NCBI GenBank assembly: GCA_050697555.1
Contig: JBOHAD010000066.1
Location: 1-12,230, forward strand
Origin: DASQWP01 sp050697555
Lineage (GTDB): Bacteria; Actinomycetota; Thermoleophilia; Gaiellales; Gaiellaceae
Direction of reading: 5' to 3'
DNA: 12,230 nt
Under the pieces are notes generated by a model, which was not told the origin of the DNA, did no database searches, and saw only the letters and a list, made by a program, of their open reading frames with translations. A program made the position numbers and the translations under genes. Of this stretch, positions 5,587-12,230 are shown in pieces; within the stretch, counting starts at the first letter, position 1; the number at the start of each line of letters is the position of its first letter.

Positions 5587-6150
5587 ATGAGTTCTGCAAC
5601 ACAGCAACGGATGAAGCGCGTCGTCATCGATCATTTCGGTGGCCCCGAGGTCTTGAAGGTAGTGGAGGACGACATTCCCCAGCCGGGGCCGGGCGAGGTC
5701 CGCGTCAGGGTTCTCGCCGCCGGTGTGTCGTTCAGTGATCGCCTACTGCGCGCCGGTACGTATCTCGGGGGCCCGAAGCCGCCGTTCACACCCGGCTACG
5801 AGCTCGTCGGCGTCGTCGAGGAGCTCGGCCCGGGCTGCTCGAGGCTTCGGGAGGGAGATCGTGTCGCCGTGCTGACGGTGTGGGGCGCCAACGCGGAGCG
5901 TGTCTGCGTGCCGGAGACATACGCGGTCGAGGTGTCTGAGGACCTCGACCCGGCGGAGGTCGTGAGCCTCGTCCTCCCCTACATGACCGCCTACCAGCTG
6001 CTTCACCGCGTGGCGAGGGTGAAGAGCGGGGAGACGGTGCTCGTGCACGGCGCAGCCGGCAGGGTGGGCACGGCGGCCCTCGAGCTCGGAGCGCTGGCCG
6101 GGCTTCGCCTCTACGCACGCTCGCGCACGCGGCCGTCGCCTCACCCGTAG
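5587..6150 (+). CDS. Quinone oxidoreductase-like MDR protein, C-terminally truncated
   Basis: ATG 5587 has an excellent site AAAGGAGG (5575-5582). A GTG at 5494 with its own AAGAGGAG would add 31 residues without family similarity and would run through the intercistronic hairpin, so it is not preferred. The product is 187 residues. The N-terminal GroES-like domain is clear (MKRVVIDHFGGPEVLKVVED, then PGPGEVRVRVLAAGVSFSDR and GYELVGVVEELGPG), followed by the start of the Rossmann domain with HGAAGRVGTAALELG (His154-Gly168). Family members run to about 320-340 residues; this one stops at 187 after an unrelated tail, so most of the NADPH-binding domain and the rest of the catalytic fold are missing. 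It is probably a non-functional remnant. No continuation is found in the next 70 bp before the following gene. It may have been third in the hydrolase operon. Confidence 0.8.
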   Translation: MSSATQQRMKRVVIDHFGGPEVLKVVEDDIPQPGPGEVRVRVLAAGVSFSDRLLRAGTYLGGPKPPFTPGYELVGVVEELGPGCSRLREGDRVAVLTVWGANAERVCVPETYAVEVSEDLDPAEVVSLVLPYMTAYQLLHRVARVKSGETVLVHGAAGRVGTAALELGALAGLRLYARSRTRPSPHP

Positions 6151-6222
6151 TCGAGAGTCCGTTTACAGTGCTCACAGTGTTCCCAGGCGCTAGCCTCGAT
6201 TCATCGACGTCGAAGGGAAGCC

Positions 6223-6732
6223 GTGTCGGTCCCGGTTGAGAAGCCACCACGATTGCCACCTCGCTGGTTTATCCGATCGGCGTGGAAGGTCCACCGCGGC
6301 ATCTACCGGGTCACCGGGGGCAGGCTCGGACTGTGGCGACCCAAACCTGGTGGCTGGGGCACGCTGTGGCTCACCACGACCGGGCGGCGGTCCGGTCAAC
6401 CCAGGTCGGTGATGGTGGGCTACTTCAGGGACGGACCCAATCTCGTCACGCTGGCGATGAACGGCTGGGGCGAGGCCGAGCCGGCCTGGTGGCTGAATCT
6501 GCAGGCGAATCCCGAGGCAAGGGTCGTGACCCGCGACGGACAGGGGCACGTGCGCGCCCGGGCCGCGCTCGGCGATGAGCGCGACCGATTGTGGGCTCAG
6601 TGGCGCGAGATCGACAAGGGATTTGACGGATTCGCCGCCATGCGGCCCGGCGAGACCGCAGTCGTCGTCCTGCAGCCTCATGGGATGGCTGGCCTGAACG
6701 ATCGTCAGGACACCGGTAGGGCGACGGGCTGA
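6223..6732 (+). CDS. Ddn-like F420-dependent nitroreductase/quinone reductase family protein
   Basis: A 169-residue protein. GTG start at 6223, with AAGGGAAG just upstream. It matches the deazaflavin-dependent nitroreductase family (split beta-barrel, formerly DUF385): TTTGRRSGQPRSVMVGYFRD (beta-strand core with the conserved GrrSG..R), then WGEAEPAWWLNLQANPEARV, the family signature P.W..Nl.AnP.a.v. Members bind cofactor F420H2 and reduce quinones or other electron-poor compounds; mycobacterial Ddn activates nitroimidazole drugs. An N-terminal amphipathic stretch (PPRWFIRSAWKVHRGIYRV) resembles the segment that places Ddn at the membrane. It appears monocistronic, 72 bp after the truncated MDR gene. 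Its physiological substrate is unknown. Confidence 0.88.
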   Translation: MSVPVEKPPRLPPRWFIRSAWKVHRGIYRVTGGRLGLWRPKPGGWGTLWLTTTGRRSGQPRSVMVGYFRDGPNLVTLAMNGWGEAEPAWWLNLQANPEARVVTRDGQGHVRARAALGDERDRLWAQWREIDKGFDGFAAMRPGETAVVVLQPHGMAGLNDRQDTGRATG

Positions 6733-6776
6733 TCGACCGGGAAGAGCGGCCTGTCGCACGTGCGACGTCGACCGGG
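6733..6776. repeat. 14-bp palindrome flanked by 9-bp direct repeats
   Basis: GTCGCACGTGCGAC (6753-6766) is a perfect palindrome centred on CACGTG. TCGACCGGG occurs on both sides at 6733-6741 and 6768-6776, 35 bp apart. The set starts directly after the Ddn-like stop codon. It could be a terminator stem or a regulator site; a single palindrome of this size is near what chance gives in 12 kb of GC-rich sequence. Confidence 0.35.
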
Positions 6777-6907
6777 CCGACATCGGAGCACCGCGAGAAG
6801 TCATACCCCGCAGCCGAGGTCGAGGACGCGTGCGGCGTTTGGGAGTCGAGATGTTGTCCAATCTAGCAACACAGAGATACGTGCTGCGTCCGGCCCGCAC
6901 ATGTGAG

Positions 6908-6974
6908 CCATCGGCCCAACCGGAGGTTGGGAGGTTTGATCCGATGGCGTCTGCGTGGCGGACGCCTAGCGTCC
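6908..6974 (+). ncRNA. Candidate structured RNA element (unassigned)
   Basis: CCATCGG (6908-6914) pairs with CCGATGG (6941-6947), and stacked inside it CCCAACC (6915-6921) pairs with GGTTGGG (6925-6931) across loop GGA, leaving a 9-nt bulge on one side. A second hairpin follows: 6946-6954 with 6958-6966 (9 pairs, one G-T). A third, GGACGC/GCGTCC (6960-6965 with 6969-6974), shares bases with the second, so those two exclude each other, and the first and second compete for two bases. Strand is arbitrary; + is assumed because MMPL lies downstream. No known RNA family is recognised. Confidence 0.35.
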
Positions 6975-7298
6975 CCGTCGTAGGCGAACGAAGGTAGAGG
7001 TTCTCACGCAGACAGCACGACTGAACCGCCTCGCCGACGGGAGCCGGCGGGTTGGCGCCAGGCCGGTCTTGGTGACTCTCGGGCTGGCCGGGGATAAGGG
7101 AGATTTCGGCGCGAGCATGGCTCTTCGCCCCGTGGCCTTGCGGGGATTGCCGGGCACGGCGGAAGCTTCCGGCGACCTCCTTCGCAAGTCCCGTCGGGGA
7201 CGGAATCAGGGTTCGCTCGGGGTCATTCCGGATAGTCGCCGCGACCTCCGCGGGCGACCCTTGGCGCTGTCACGGACTCGTCGACCAGGAGATCCCGA

Positions 7299-9494
7299 AT
7301 GTCACCTCTGGAGAACAGCACCAACGTCGCGGCTCGCATGGGTCGCTGGAGCGCCCGCTGCCGCAAGACGGCGATCTTCGGCTGGCTCGCGTTCGTCGCG
7401 GCGGCCGCCGTGATCGGCGCGACCCTCGGCACGGCGCAGCTCGATCCCGACGACAACGCCGTCGGGGAGTCGAAGCGGGCGGAGGAGATCCTCGCGGCCG
7501 GCGGCTTCGCCGACGTGGCCGACGAGTCCATCCTCGTCGCGAGCGACGCGCACGCGGCGGGTGAGCCGGTGTTCCAGGCGGTACTCGCCGACGTCGCCCG
7601 CGCGGTCTCGGGCAGCGAGGGCGTCTCGGACGTCCAGCCTCCGCTCGTCTCCGAGGACCGCCACGCCGCGCTCGTGCGGTTCGAGCTCTCAGACGCGGAC
7701 GGGGAGGCCGTCTCGCGTGTGGAGCCGGTGCTGGGCGCCCTCGCGGCCGTGCAGGACCGCCACGAGGCGTTTCGCGTCGAGGCGTTCGGGGACGCGAGCG
7801 CGCAGCTCGCCCTCGAGGAGACGATCCAGGCTGATTTCACGCGGGCCGAGTACACGGCGTTGCCCGTCACCCTCGGGATCCTCGTCGTCGTCTTCGGCGC
7901 GCTCGTGGCGGCCGGGATCCCGCTCCTGGTCGGCCTCTCCGCGGTGCTCGCGGCGATTGGCCTCCTCGCGCTCCCGAGCCGGCTCTTCGCGATGGACGAG
8001 GCGGCGAACTCCGTCATCCTGCTGATCGGGCTCGCCGTCAGCGTCGACTACTCGCTCTTCTACCTCAAGCGTGAGCGGGAGGAGCGCACCGGCGGCAAGG
8101 GCGAGCAGGCCGCGCTCGCTGTGGCCGCCGCAACCTCCGGCCGGGCGATCCTGATCTCCGGCCTGACGGTGATCGCCGCCGTCGCAGGCATGTTCTTCGG
8201 CGGCTCCGCGATCTGGACGTCGGTGGCGATCGGGACGATCCTCGTCGTCGCCATCGCCGTGGTCGGCTCTCTCACTGTGCTGCCGGCGACGCTCGGCTGG
8301 CTCGGCGACCACGTCGAGAGGGGCCGCATCCCGCTTCTGTCGCGCAGGCAGGGGAGCGCCGAGTCCCGCGTCTGGGGAGGCATCGTCGACCGCGTCCTGC
8401 GGCGGCCCGCCCTCTCCGCCGCCCTCGCCGGCGGGCTGCTAGTGGCGCTCGCCGTGCCGACACTCTTCATGCGCACGGCGGAGTCCGGCATCGACGCGCC
8501 GCCGCGGTCGCTCGAGATCGTTCAGACCTACGAGCGCGTCCAGGAGTCCTTCCCCGGCGGCCCGCTGCCCGCGGTCGTCGCGATCCGAGCCGCGGACGTG
8601 ACCGCGCCCGAGGTGCGCGCCGGGATCGCGGAGCTCCGCGCGGAGGCCGTCGAGACCGGCCTGATGGCCGAGCCGATCACCGTCCGGTCGAGCGAGGACG
8701 GCAGCGTCGCGCTCGTGTCCGTCCCGCTCGCCGGGAGCGGCACCGACGAGGCGTCGGCCCGCGCGCTCGAGGCACTGCGGCGCGACGTCATCCCCGCCAC
8801 GATCGGCTCGGTGGGCGGCGCCGAGATCGCGGTCGCCGGCCGAACCGCGCTCTCGGAGGACTTCAAGGCCCTGATGGCCGAGCGGATGCCGCTGGCGATG
8901 GGCTTCGTGCTCGTGCTCGCCTTCGGACTCCTCCTCGTCGCCTTCCGCTCGGTCGTGATCGCGGCGAAGGCCGTGCTCCTGAACCTGCTCTCGGTCGGGG
9001 CCGCCTACGGTCTGCTCGTGGCCGCCTTCCAGTGGGGCTGGGGCGAGCGCCTGCTCGGCTTCGAGTCGACGGGCGCGATCGTGTCCGGGCTACCGCTCTT
9101 CCTCTTCGTCGTCCTCTTCGGCCTCTCGATGGACTACCACGTCTTCATCCTCAGCCGGATCCGGGAGGCCTACGACGGCGGGCTCTCGACGGAGGCCGCG
9201 GTCGCGCACGGGATCCGGACGACCGCCGGTACGGTCTCGGCTGCCGCGTTCGTGATGGTGGCGGTCTTCTCGATCTTCGTCACCCTCTCGGCGACCGACA
9301 TGAAGCAGTTCGGCTTCGGGCTCGCGGCGGCGATCCTCATCGACGCGACGATCGTGCGCGCCGCGCTCCTGCCCGCGACGATGAAGCTGCTGGGACGCTG
9401 GAACTGGTATCTCCCGACGTGGCTGGGCTGGCTGCCGCGCCTCTCGCACGAGCGCGCGGCCGCCCGCCCCGTCGCAGTCGGAGAGGCGGCCTGA
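7299..9494 (+). CDS. MMPL family (RND-type) membrane transporter
   Basis: A 731-residue inner-membrane protein in the usual size range for actinobacterial MMPL exporters. ATG 7299 follows AGGAG (7287-7291). Layout: a short cytosolic N-terminus, TM1 (about 27-45), an extracytoplasmic loop to about 180, a five-helix bundle (about 185-335), TM7 (about 370-390), a second large loop, then a second helix bundle (about 530-705). Each half carries the family's charged transmembrane motif: SVDYSLFYLKREREE (Asp250-Tyr251) and SMDYHVFILSRIREAY (Asp612-Tyr613), expected to relay protons. MMPL proteins move lipids, siderophores or toxic compounds outward using the proton gradient. Two bases separate its stop from the PspC/LiaF-like gene, so it is likely translated and regulated with that signalling operon. 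The substrate is not deducible. Confidence 0.95.
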   Translation: MSPLENSTNVAARMGRWSARCRKTAIFGWLAFVAAAAVIGATLGTAQLDPDDNAVGESKRAEEILAAGGFADVADESILVASDAHAAGEPVFQAVLADVARAVSGSEGVSDVQPPLVSEDRHAALVRFELSDADGEAVSRVEPVLGALAAVQDRHEAFRVEAFGDASAQLALEETIQADFTRAEYTALPVTLGILVVVFGALVAAGIPLLVGLSAVLAAIGLLALPSRLFAMDEAANSVILLIGLAVSVDYSLFYLKREREERTGGKGEQAALAVAAATSGRAILISGLTVIAAVAGMFFGGSAIWTSVAIGTILVVAIAVVGSLTVLPATLGWLGDHVERGRIPLLSRRQGSAESRVWGGIVDRVLRRPALSAALAGGLLVALAVPTLFMRTAESGIDAPPRSLEIVQTYERVQESFPGGPLPAVVAIRAADVTAPEVRAGIAELRAEAVETGLMAEPITVRSSEDGSVALVSVPLAGSGTDEASARALEALRRDVIPATIGSVGGAEIAVAGRTALSEDFKALMAERMPLAMGFVLVLAFGLLLVAFRSVVIAAKAVLLNLLSVGAAYGLLVAAFQWGWGERLLGFESTGAIVSGLPLFLFVVLFGLSMDYHVFILSRIREAYDGGLSTEAAVAHGIRTTAGTVSAAAFVMVAVFSIFVTLSATDMKQFGFGLAAAILIDATIVRAALLPATMKLLGRWNWYLPTWLGWLPRLSHERAAARPVAVGEAA

Positions 9495-9496
9495 CG

Positions 9497-10357
9497 ATGA
9501 GCGAGCACACCACGGACACCGGCGCCCCGCGCCTCGAGCGCAGCGGCTCGGACCGCATGCTCGGGGGCGTGGCGGGAGGCCTGGGCGCCTACTTCGAGCT
9601 CCACCCGGCCGTCTTCCGCGTCTCCTTCGTCGTCCTCACGCTGATGGGCGGCGCGGGGATCCTGATTTACCTCGCGGCGGCGCTTGTGATGCCGGACGAG
9701 GGGAAGGAAGACTCGTTCGCCACCGCCGCGCTCCGCCGCCGGCGCCACCGGCCCTGGCTCCTGATCGCGCTCGGGCTGCTGACGGTCTTCGTGCTCGCGG
9801 TGCTCTCGGAGGTGCCGGTCTGGCCCCAGGGGGACGCATGGCTCTTCCTGCTCGTGGCCGGCGCCCTTCTGCTCTGGCTCACCTGGTACGGGGTCGCACG
9901 CGCCCGTAGGGGCTGGCTGCGCGGGCTCGGGATCGCGGTCGCGTCCCTCGCCGTTCTCCTCCTCGTCCTCGCGGCGGCCTTCGTCGCCGCCTTCGACGTG
10001 CACCTCGGCGACGGCGTCGACGAGCGCACCTACGCGCCCGCGACCGCGGACGAGCTCCGGGCCGAGTACGAGCTCGGGATCGGCGAGCTCGTCTTCGACC
10101 TACGCGCCATCGAGCTCCCGCTCGGCGAGACCAGGCTGGACCTGCGCGTCGACGCCGGGAAGATTCGCGTGCTCCTGCCCGAGGACGCGGCCGTGCGGGC
10201 CGCCGCCGACGCGAAGCTCGGCGAGATCGACCTGCTCGGCCGGTACGTCGAAGGGTGGGAGGTCGAGGAGCAGGTCGACGAGACCGGCACCCGCGTGCTC
10301 GTCCTCGACGCGAGCGTCGGGATCGGCGAGATCGAGGTCCGGAGGGGCCTACGATGA
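9497..10357 (+). CDS. PspC-domain membrane protein with LiaF-like C-terminal domain
   Basis: A 286-residue protein. ATG 9497 lies 2 bp after the MMPL stop; the same frame is open earlier only within MMPL. Residues about 11-66 form a PspC domain (DRMLGGVAGGLGAYFELHP..FR..FV...L.GGAGILIYLA.ALVMP). Further transmembrane helices fall at about 86-104, 113-133 and 143-166. The C-terminal 100 residues (YELGIGELVFDLRAIELP...LDLRVDAGKIRVLLPED) are a beta-rich domain like that of LiaF/DUF2154 proteins. In Firmicutes, LiaF holds the LiaS kinase inactive until the envelope is damaged. Here the gene precedes, with a 4-bp overlap, a kinase and a response regulator, so the same inhibitory role is likely (inference). 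Confidence 0.9.
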   Translation: MSEHTTDTGAPRLERSGSDRMLGGVAGGLGAYFELHPAVFRVSFVVLTLMGGAGILIYLAAALVMPDEGKEDSFATAALRRRRHRPWLLIALGLLTVFVLAVLSEVPVWPQGDAWLFLLVAGALLLWLTWYGVARARRGWLRGLGIAVASLAVLLLVLAAAFVAAFDVHLGDGVDERTYAPATADELRAEYELGIGELVFDLRAIELPLGETRLDLRVDAGKIRVLLPEDAAVRAAADAKLGEIDLLGRYVEGWEVEEQVDETGTRVLVLDASVGIGEIEVRRGLR

Positions 10358-11436
10358 GCGCCATGGCGCCGCCCCGGTTCGCGCTCGACCCCGACCGGCG
10401 CGCGCTCGCCGGGGTCTGCGCGGGGATCGCGCGCGCCCTCGGCGCGGACGTGACGCTCGTCCGCCTCGTCTTCGCCGTGCTCGCGCTCGCTGGTGGAGCC
10501 GGGATCCTGCTCTACCTCGCGCTCTGGGCGTACGCGCGTGCACGGCGCGGATGGCTGATCGTCCTCCTCGCGTTCGTCTCCGGCGCGCTCGTGCTGGGCG
10601 CCGTCGGCTTCTCCGGGAGCGGCATCTTTGGGATCGCGCTCGTCGTCGTCGGCCTGTGGGTCGCGCTGCGCGGCGGCCGCAGCCTCCGCCCGGACGCGCC
10701 GGTGTCCTACTGGGGCCTCGGTCTGGCGGCCGTCGGCGTCGCGATCACCGTCCCCGGCGGCACGCCGACGCTGCTCGCGCCGGGCGCCGTGGCCGCTGCG
10801 CTCGCCCTCGTCGTCGGCCCCTGGCTCTGGCGGCTCGTCCGCGACCGCGACGCCGAGCGGGCGGCGCGGGTGCGGAGCGAGGAGCGTGCGGAGGTGGCGG
10901 CGCGCGTCCACGACTCGGTGCTCCAGACCCTCGCGCTGATCCAGCGCCACGCGCAGGAGCCGCAGCGCGTCGCGGCGCTCGCGCGCCGCCAGGAGCGCGA
11001 GCTCCGCGGATGGCTCTACGGCGACATCCCGCTCGGAAACGGCGCCGCCTCGCTCGGCGCCGCGCTCTCGACGACGGCCGCGGACGTCGAGGAGGTGCAC
11101 GGCGTCCGCGTCGAGCTGGCGAGCGCGGGCAACTGCCCGGTCGACGACGGCGTCGAGGCGGTGGTGCTCGCCGCGCGCGAGGCAATGACGAACGCCGCGA
11201 AGTTCGCCGGCGTGGACGAGATCGACGTCTACGCCGAGGTGACCGACGACGCCGTCGCGGTCTTCGTCCGCGACCGCGGCGCGGGCTTCGACCGGGCGTC
11301 CGTGCCGGCCCACCGGCGCGGCCTCGTCGAGTCGATCGAGGGGCGCCTCGAGCGCGCCGGTGGCGAGGCGACGATCGCGAGCGTGCCCGGCGAGGGCACC
11401 GAGGTCGAGCTCCGCCTCCCGAGGAGGGCACAGTGA
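10354..11436 (+). CDS. PspC-fused sensor histidine kinase (LiaS/DesK/NarL-type)
   Basis: A 360-residue membrane kinase. ATG 10354 overlaps the previous stop (ATGA); a second ATG is at 10363. Residues about 6-64 form a PspC domain (RRALAGVCAGIARALGAD...GGAGILLYLALWAY) with the first transmembrane helix, followed by three more helices to about residue 160. The HisKA_3 dimerisation/phosphoacceptor segment has RVHDSVLQTLALIQ with His186. The ATPase domain has the N-box EAMTNAAKFA (Asn280), the G1-box RDRGAGFD and a C-terminal GEGTEVELRLP. It has no large extracytoplasmic sensor domain, typical of intramembrane-sensing kinases. It likely phosphorylates the response regulator encoded next, with the upstream LiaF-like protein as modulator. 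It contains only one lysine. Confidence 0.93.
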   Translation: MSAMAPPRFALDPDRRALAGVCAGIARALGADVTLVRLVFAVLALAGGAGILLYLALWAYARARRGWLIVLLAFVSGALVLGAVGFSGSGIFGIALVVVGLWVALRGGRSLRPDAPVSYWGLGLAAVGVAITVPGGTPTLLAPGAVAAALALVVGPWLWRLVRDRDAERAARVRSEERAEVAARVHDSVLQTLALIQRHAQEPQRVAALARRQERELRGWLYGDIPLGNGAASLGAALSTTAADVEEVHGVRVELASAGNCPVDDGVEAVVLAAREAMTNAAKFAGVDEIDVYAEVTDDAVAVFVRDRGAGFDRASVPAHRRGLVESIEGRLERAGGEATIASVPGEGTEVELRLPRRAQ

Positions 11437-12068
11437 AGCCGCGGATCGTCCTCGTCGACGACCACGCGCTCTTCCTCGCGGGCGTGCGCGCTGAGCTCGG
11501 AGACGCGGTCGACGTCGTCGGCACCGCGGGCAGCATCGCCGACGCAGTCCCGCTGATCAAGGAGCTCGACCCGGACGTCGTCCTGCTCGACGTCCACCTC
11601 CCGGACGGCGGCGGCGACGCGGTCATCAACGCCGTCGCGCCGGACCGGCCCGGCGTCCGCTTCCTCGCGCTCTCCGTCTCCGACGCCGCGGAGGACGTGA
11701 TCGGCATCATCCGCGCGGGCGCGCGCGGCTACGTGACAAAGACGATCTCCGGCGAGGAGCTGGCGCAGGCGATCGAGCGCGTCCGCTCGGGCGACGCCGT
11801 CTTCTCGCCGCGGCTCGCGGGCTTCGTCCTCGACGCCTTCCGCGCCGGCGAGCGCGTGGGCGGCGACGCGGAGCTGAACGAGCTGACACCGCGCGAGCGC
11901 GAGGTGCTGCAGCTGATCGCGCGCGGCTACATGTACAAGGAGATCGCGGCACGGCTGCACCTGTCCGTCAAAACCATCGAGAGCCACGTCTCGAACGTCC
12001 TGCGCAAGCTCCAGCTCTCGACGCGGCACGAGTTGACGCGCTGGGCGACCCAGCACCGGCTCGTCTAG
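11433..12068 (+). CDS. NarL/LuxR-family response regulator (LiaR-like)
   Basis: A 211-residue protein. GTG 11433 overlaps the kinase stop (GTGA) and follows GAGGAGGG (11421-11428); the longer open frame upstream is a shadow of the kinase. The receiver domain spans residues 1-120, with acidic pair Asp9/Asp10, phosphoacceptor Asp53 in VVLLDVHLPDGGG, Ser81 and Lys103 (GYVTKTIS). The LuxR-type DNA-binding domain is at about 148-208 (LTPREREVLQLIARGYMYKE, then SVKTIESHVSNVLRKL). It should be phosphorylated by the preceding kinase and activate transcription, probably of this same operon including the MMPL gene; no target site is identified in the window. It is the last gene of the operon. Confidence 0.95.
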   Translation: MKPRIVLVDDHALFLAGVRAELGDAVDVVGTAGSIADAVPLIKELDPDVVLLDVHLPDGGGDAVINAVAPDRPGVRFLALSVSDAAEDVIGIIRAGARGYVTKTISGEELAQAIERVRSGDAVFSPRLAGFVLDAFRAGERVGGDAELNELTPREREVLQLIARGYMYKEIAARLHLSVKTIESHVSNVLRKLQLSTRHELTRWATQHRLV

Positions 12069-12230
12069 GGAAGAACAAAGGTGCGGGCACAAGAGTCAGG
12101 CGAGCCGTTGTCCCGGTATGAAACTGCGTCCGGCCCCGCCGTGAGCATGGTGCTCCCGGGCTATGGGGCTTTTGTTGGGAGACGCGGATGGGCAGGCCGT
12201 TCTGACTGATGAGCTGCGAGCTCGACGTTG
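12069..12230. other. Downstream region without a supported gene
   Basis: There is one small hairpin, GAGCA-TGG-TGCTC (12143-12155). An open frame from ATG 12163 runs off the end of the window (22 codons) without a clear ribosome-binding site; it could be the start of a next gene but cannot be judged. No T-rich terminator follows the response-regulator stop. Confidence 0.4.

Larger units (their letters stand above)
6733..7298. other. 566-bp non-coding region with palindrome and clustered hairpins
   Basis: No frame here encodes a recognisable protein; a 44-codon frame at 6851 and a frame from 7069 have no family features. The region contains a perfect 14-bp palindrome between 9-bp direct repeats near its start, and a dense set of stem-loops at 6908-6974. 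The 3' end carries the ribosome-binding site of the MMPL gene. It is long for an intergenic spacer in this tightly packed sequence. Confidence 0.6.

Noticed and set aside
7069..7413. 114-codon frame overlapping the MMPL start
   Set aside because: It has no family features, is Arg-rich, and overlaps a well-supported MMPL start in another frame.
6884..12136. 13-bp repeat CTGCGTCCGGCCC at 6884-6896 and 12124-12136
   Set aside because: About one match of this length is expected by chance in 12 kb of GC-rich sequence, and the flanks do not align convincingly.

Overview
The window is GC-rich throughout. Its proteins are Arg/Ala/Glu-rich and Lys-poor, and Shine-Dalgarno sites are strong. It carries an F420-type (Ddn-like) oxidoreductase, PspC-domain signalling proteins and many TetR regulators. 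This points to a high-GC actinobacterium, perhaps of the Thermoleophilia (Gaiella/Solirubrobacter-like) type. That placement is an inference; there is no rRNA or marker gene to prove it.

Region 1 (20-2445) holds two consecutive divergent TetR/cupin units with the same layout: tetR(-)/cupin(+) at 20-1196 and tetR(-)/cupin(+) at 1222-2445. The first cupin has lost its frame near its C-terminus, apparently through one extra base, and has Asp in place of a usual metal-ligand His. A tandem 19-bp direct repeat covers its promoter.

Region 2 (2446-2937) has no convincing gene. It holds the 3' half of a tRNA-Asp(GTC) on the minus strand (anticodon arm to discriminator base) with no proper 5' half, bracketed by a 10-bp direct repeat. 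This looks like a scar or end of an integrative element.

Region 3 (2938-6150) is a divergent TetR regulator facing an alpha/beta hydrolase, a double EthD-like protein and a quinone-oxidoreductase-like gene cut short in its nucleotide-binding domain. The tetR/hydrolase intergenic region shows a near-consensus sigma-70-type promoter with two inverted-repeat operators 22 bp apart. The hydrolase and EthD genes are about five times richer in lysine than most neighbours, which suggests recent transfer.

Region 4 (6223-7298) holds a Ddn-like F420 oxidoreductase gene and a 566-bp non-coding stretch. That stretch has a perfect 14-bp palindrome and a cluster of strong, overlapping, partly mutually exclusive hairpins at 6908-6974.

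Region 5 (7299-12068) is a tightly packed operon: an MMPL exporter, a PspC/LiaF-like membrane protein, a PspC-fused histidine kinase and a LuxR-type response regulator (gap of 2 bp, then two 4-bp overlaps). It reads as an envelope-stress sensing module with its own exporter. The last 162 bp contain no supported gene.
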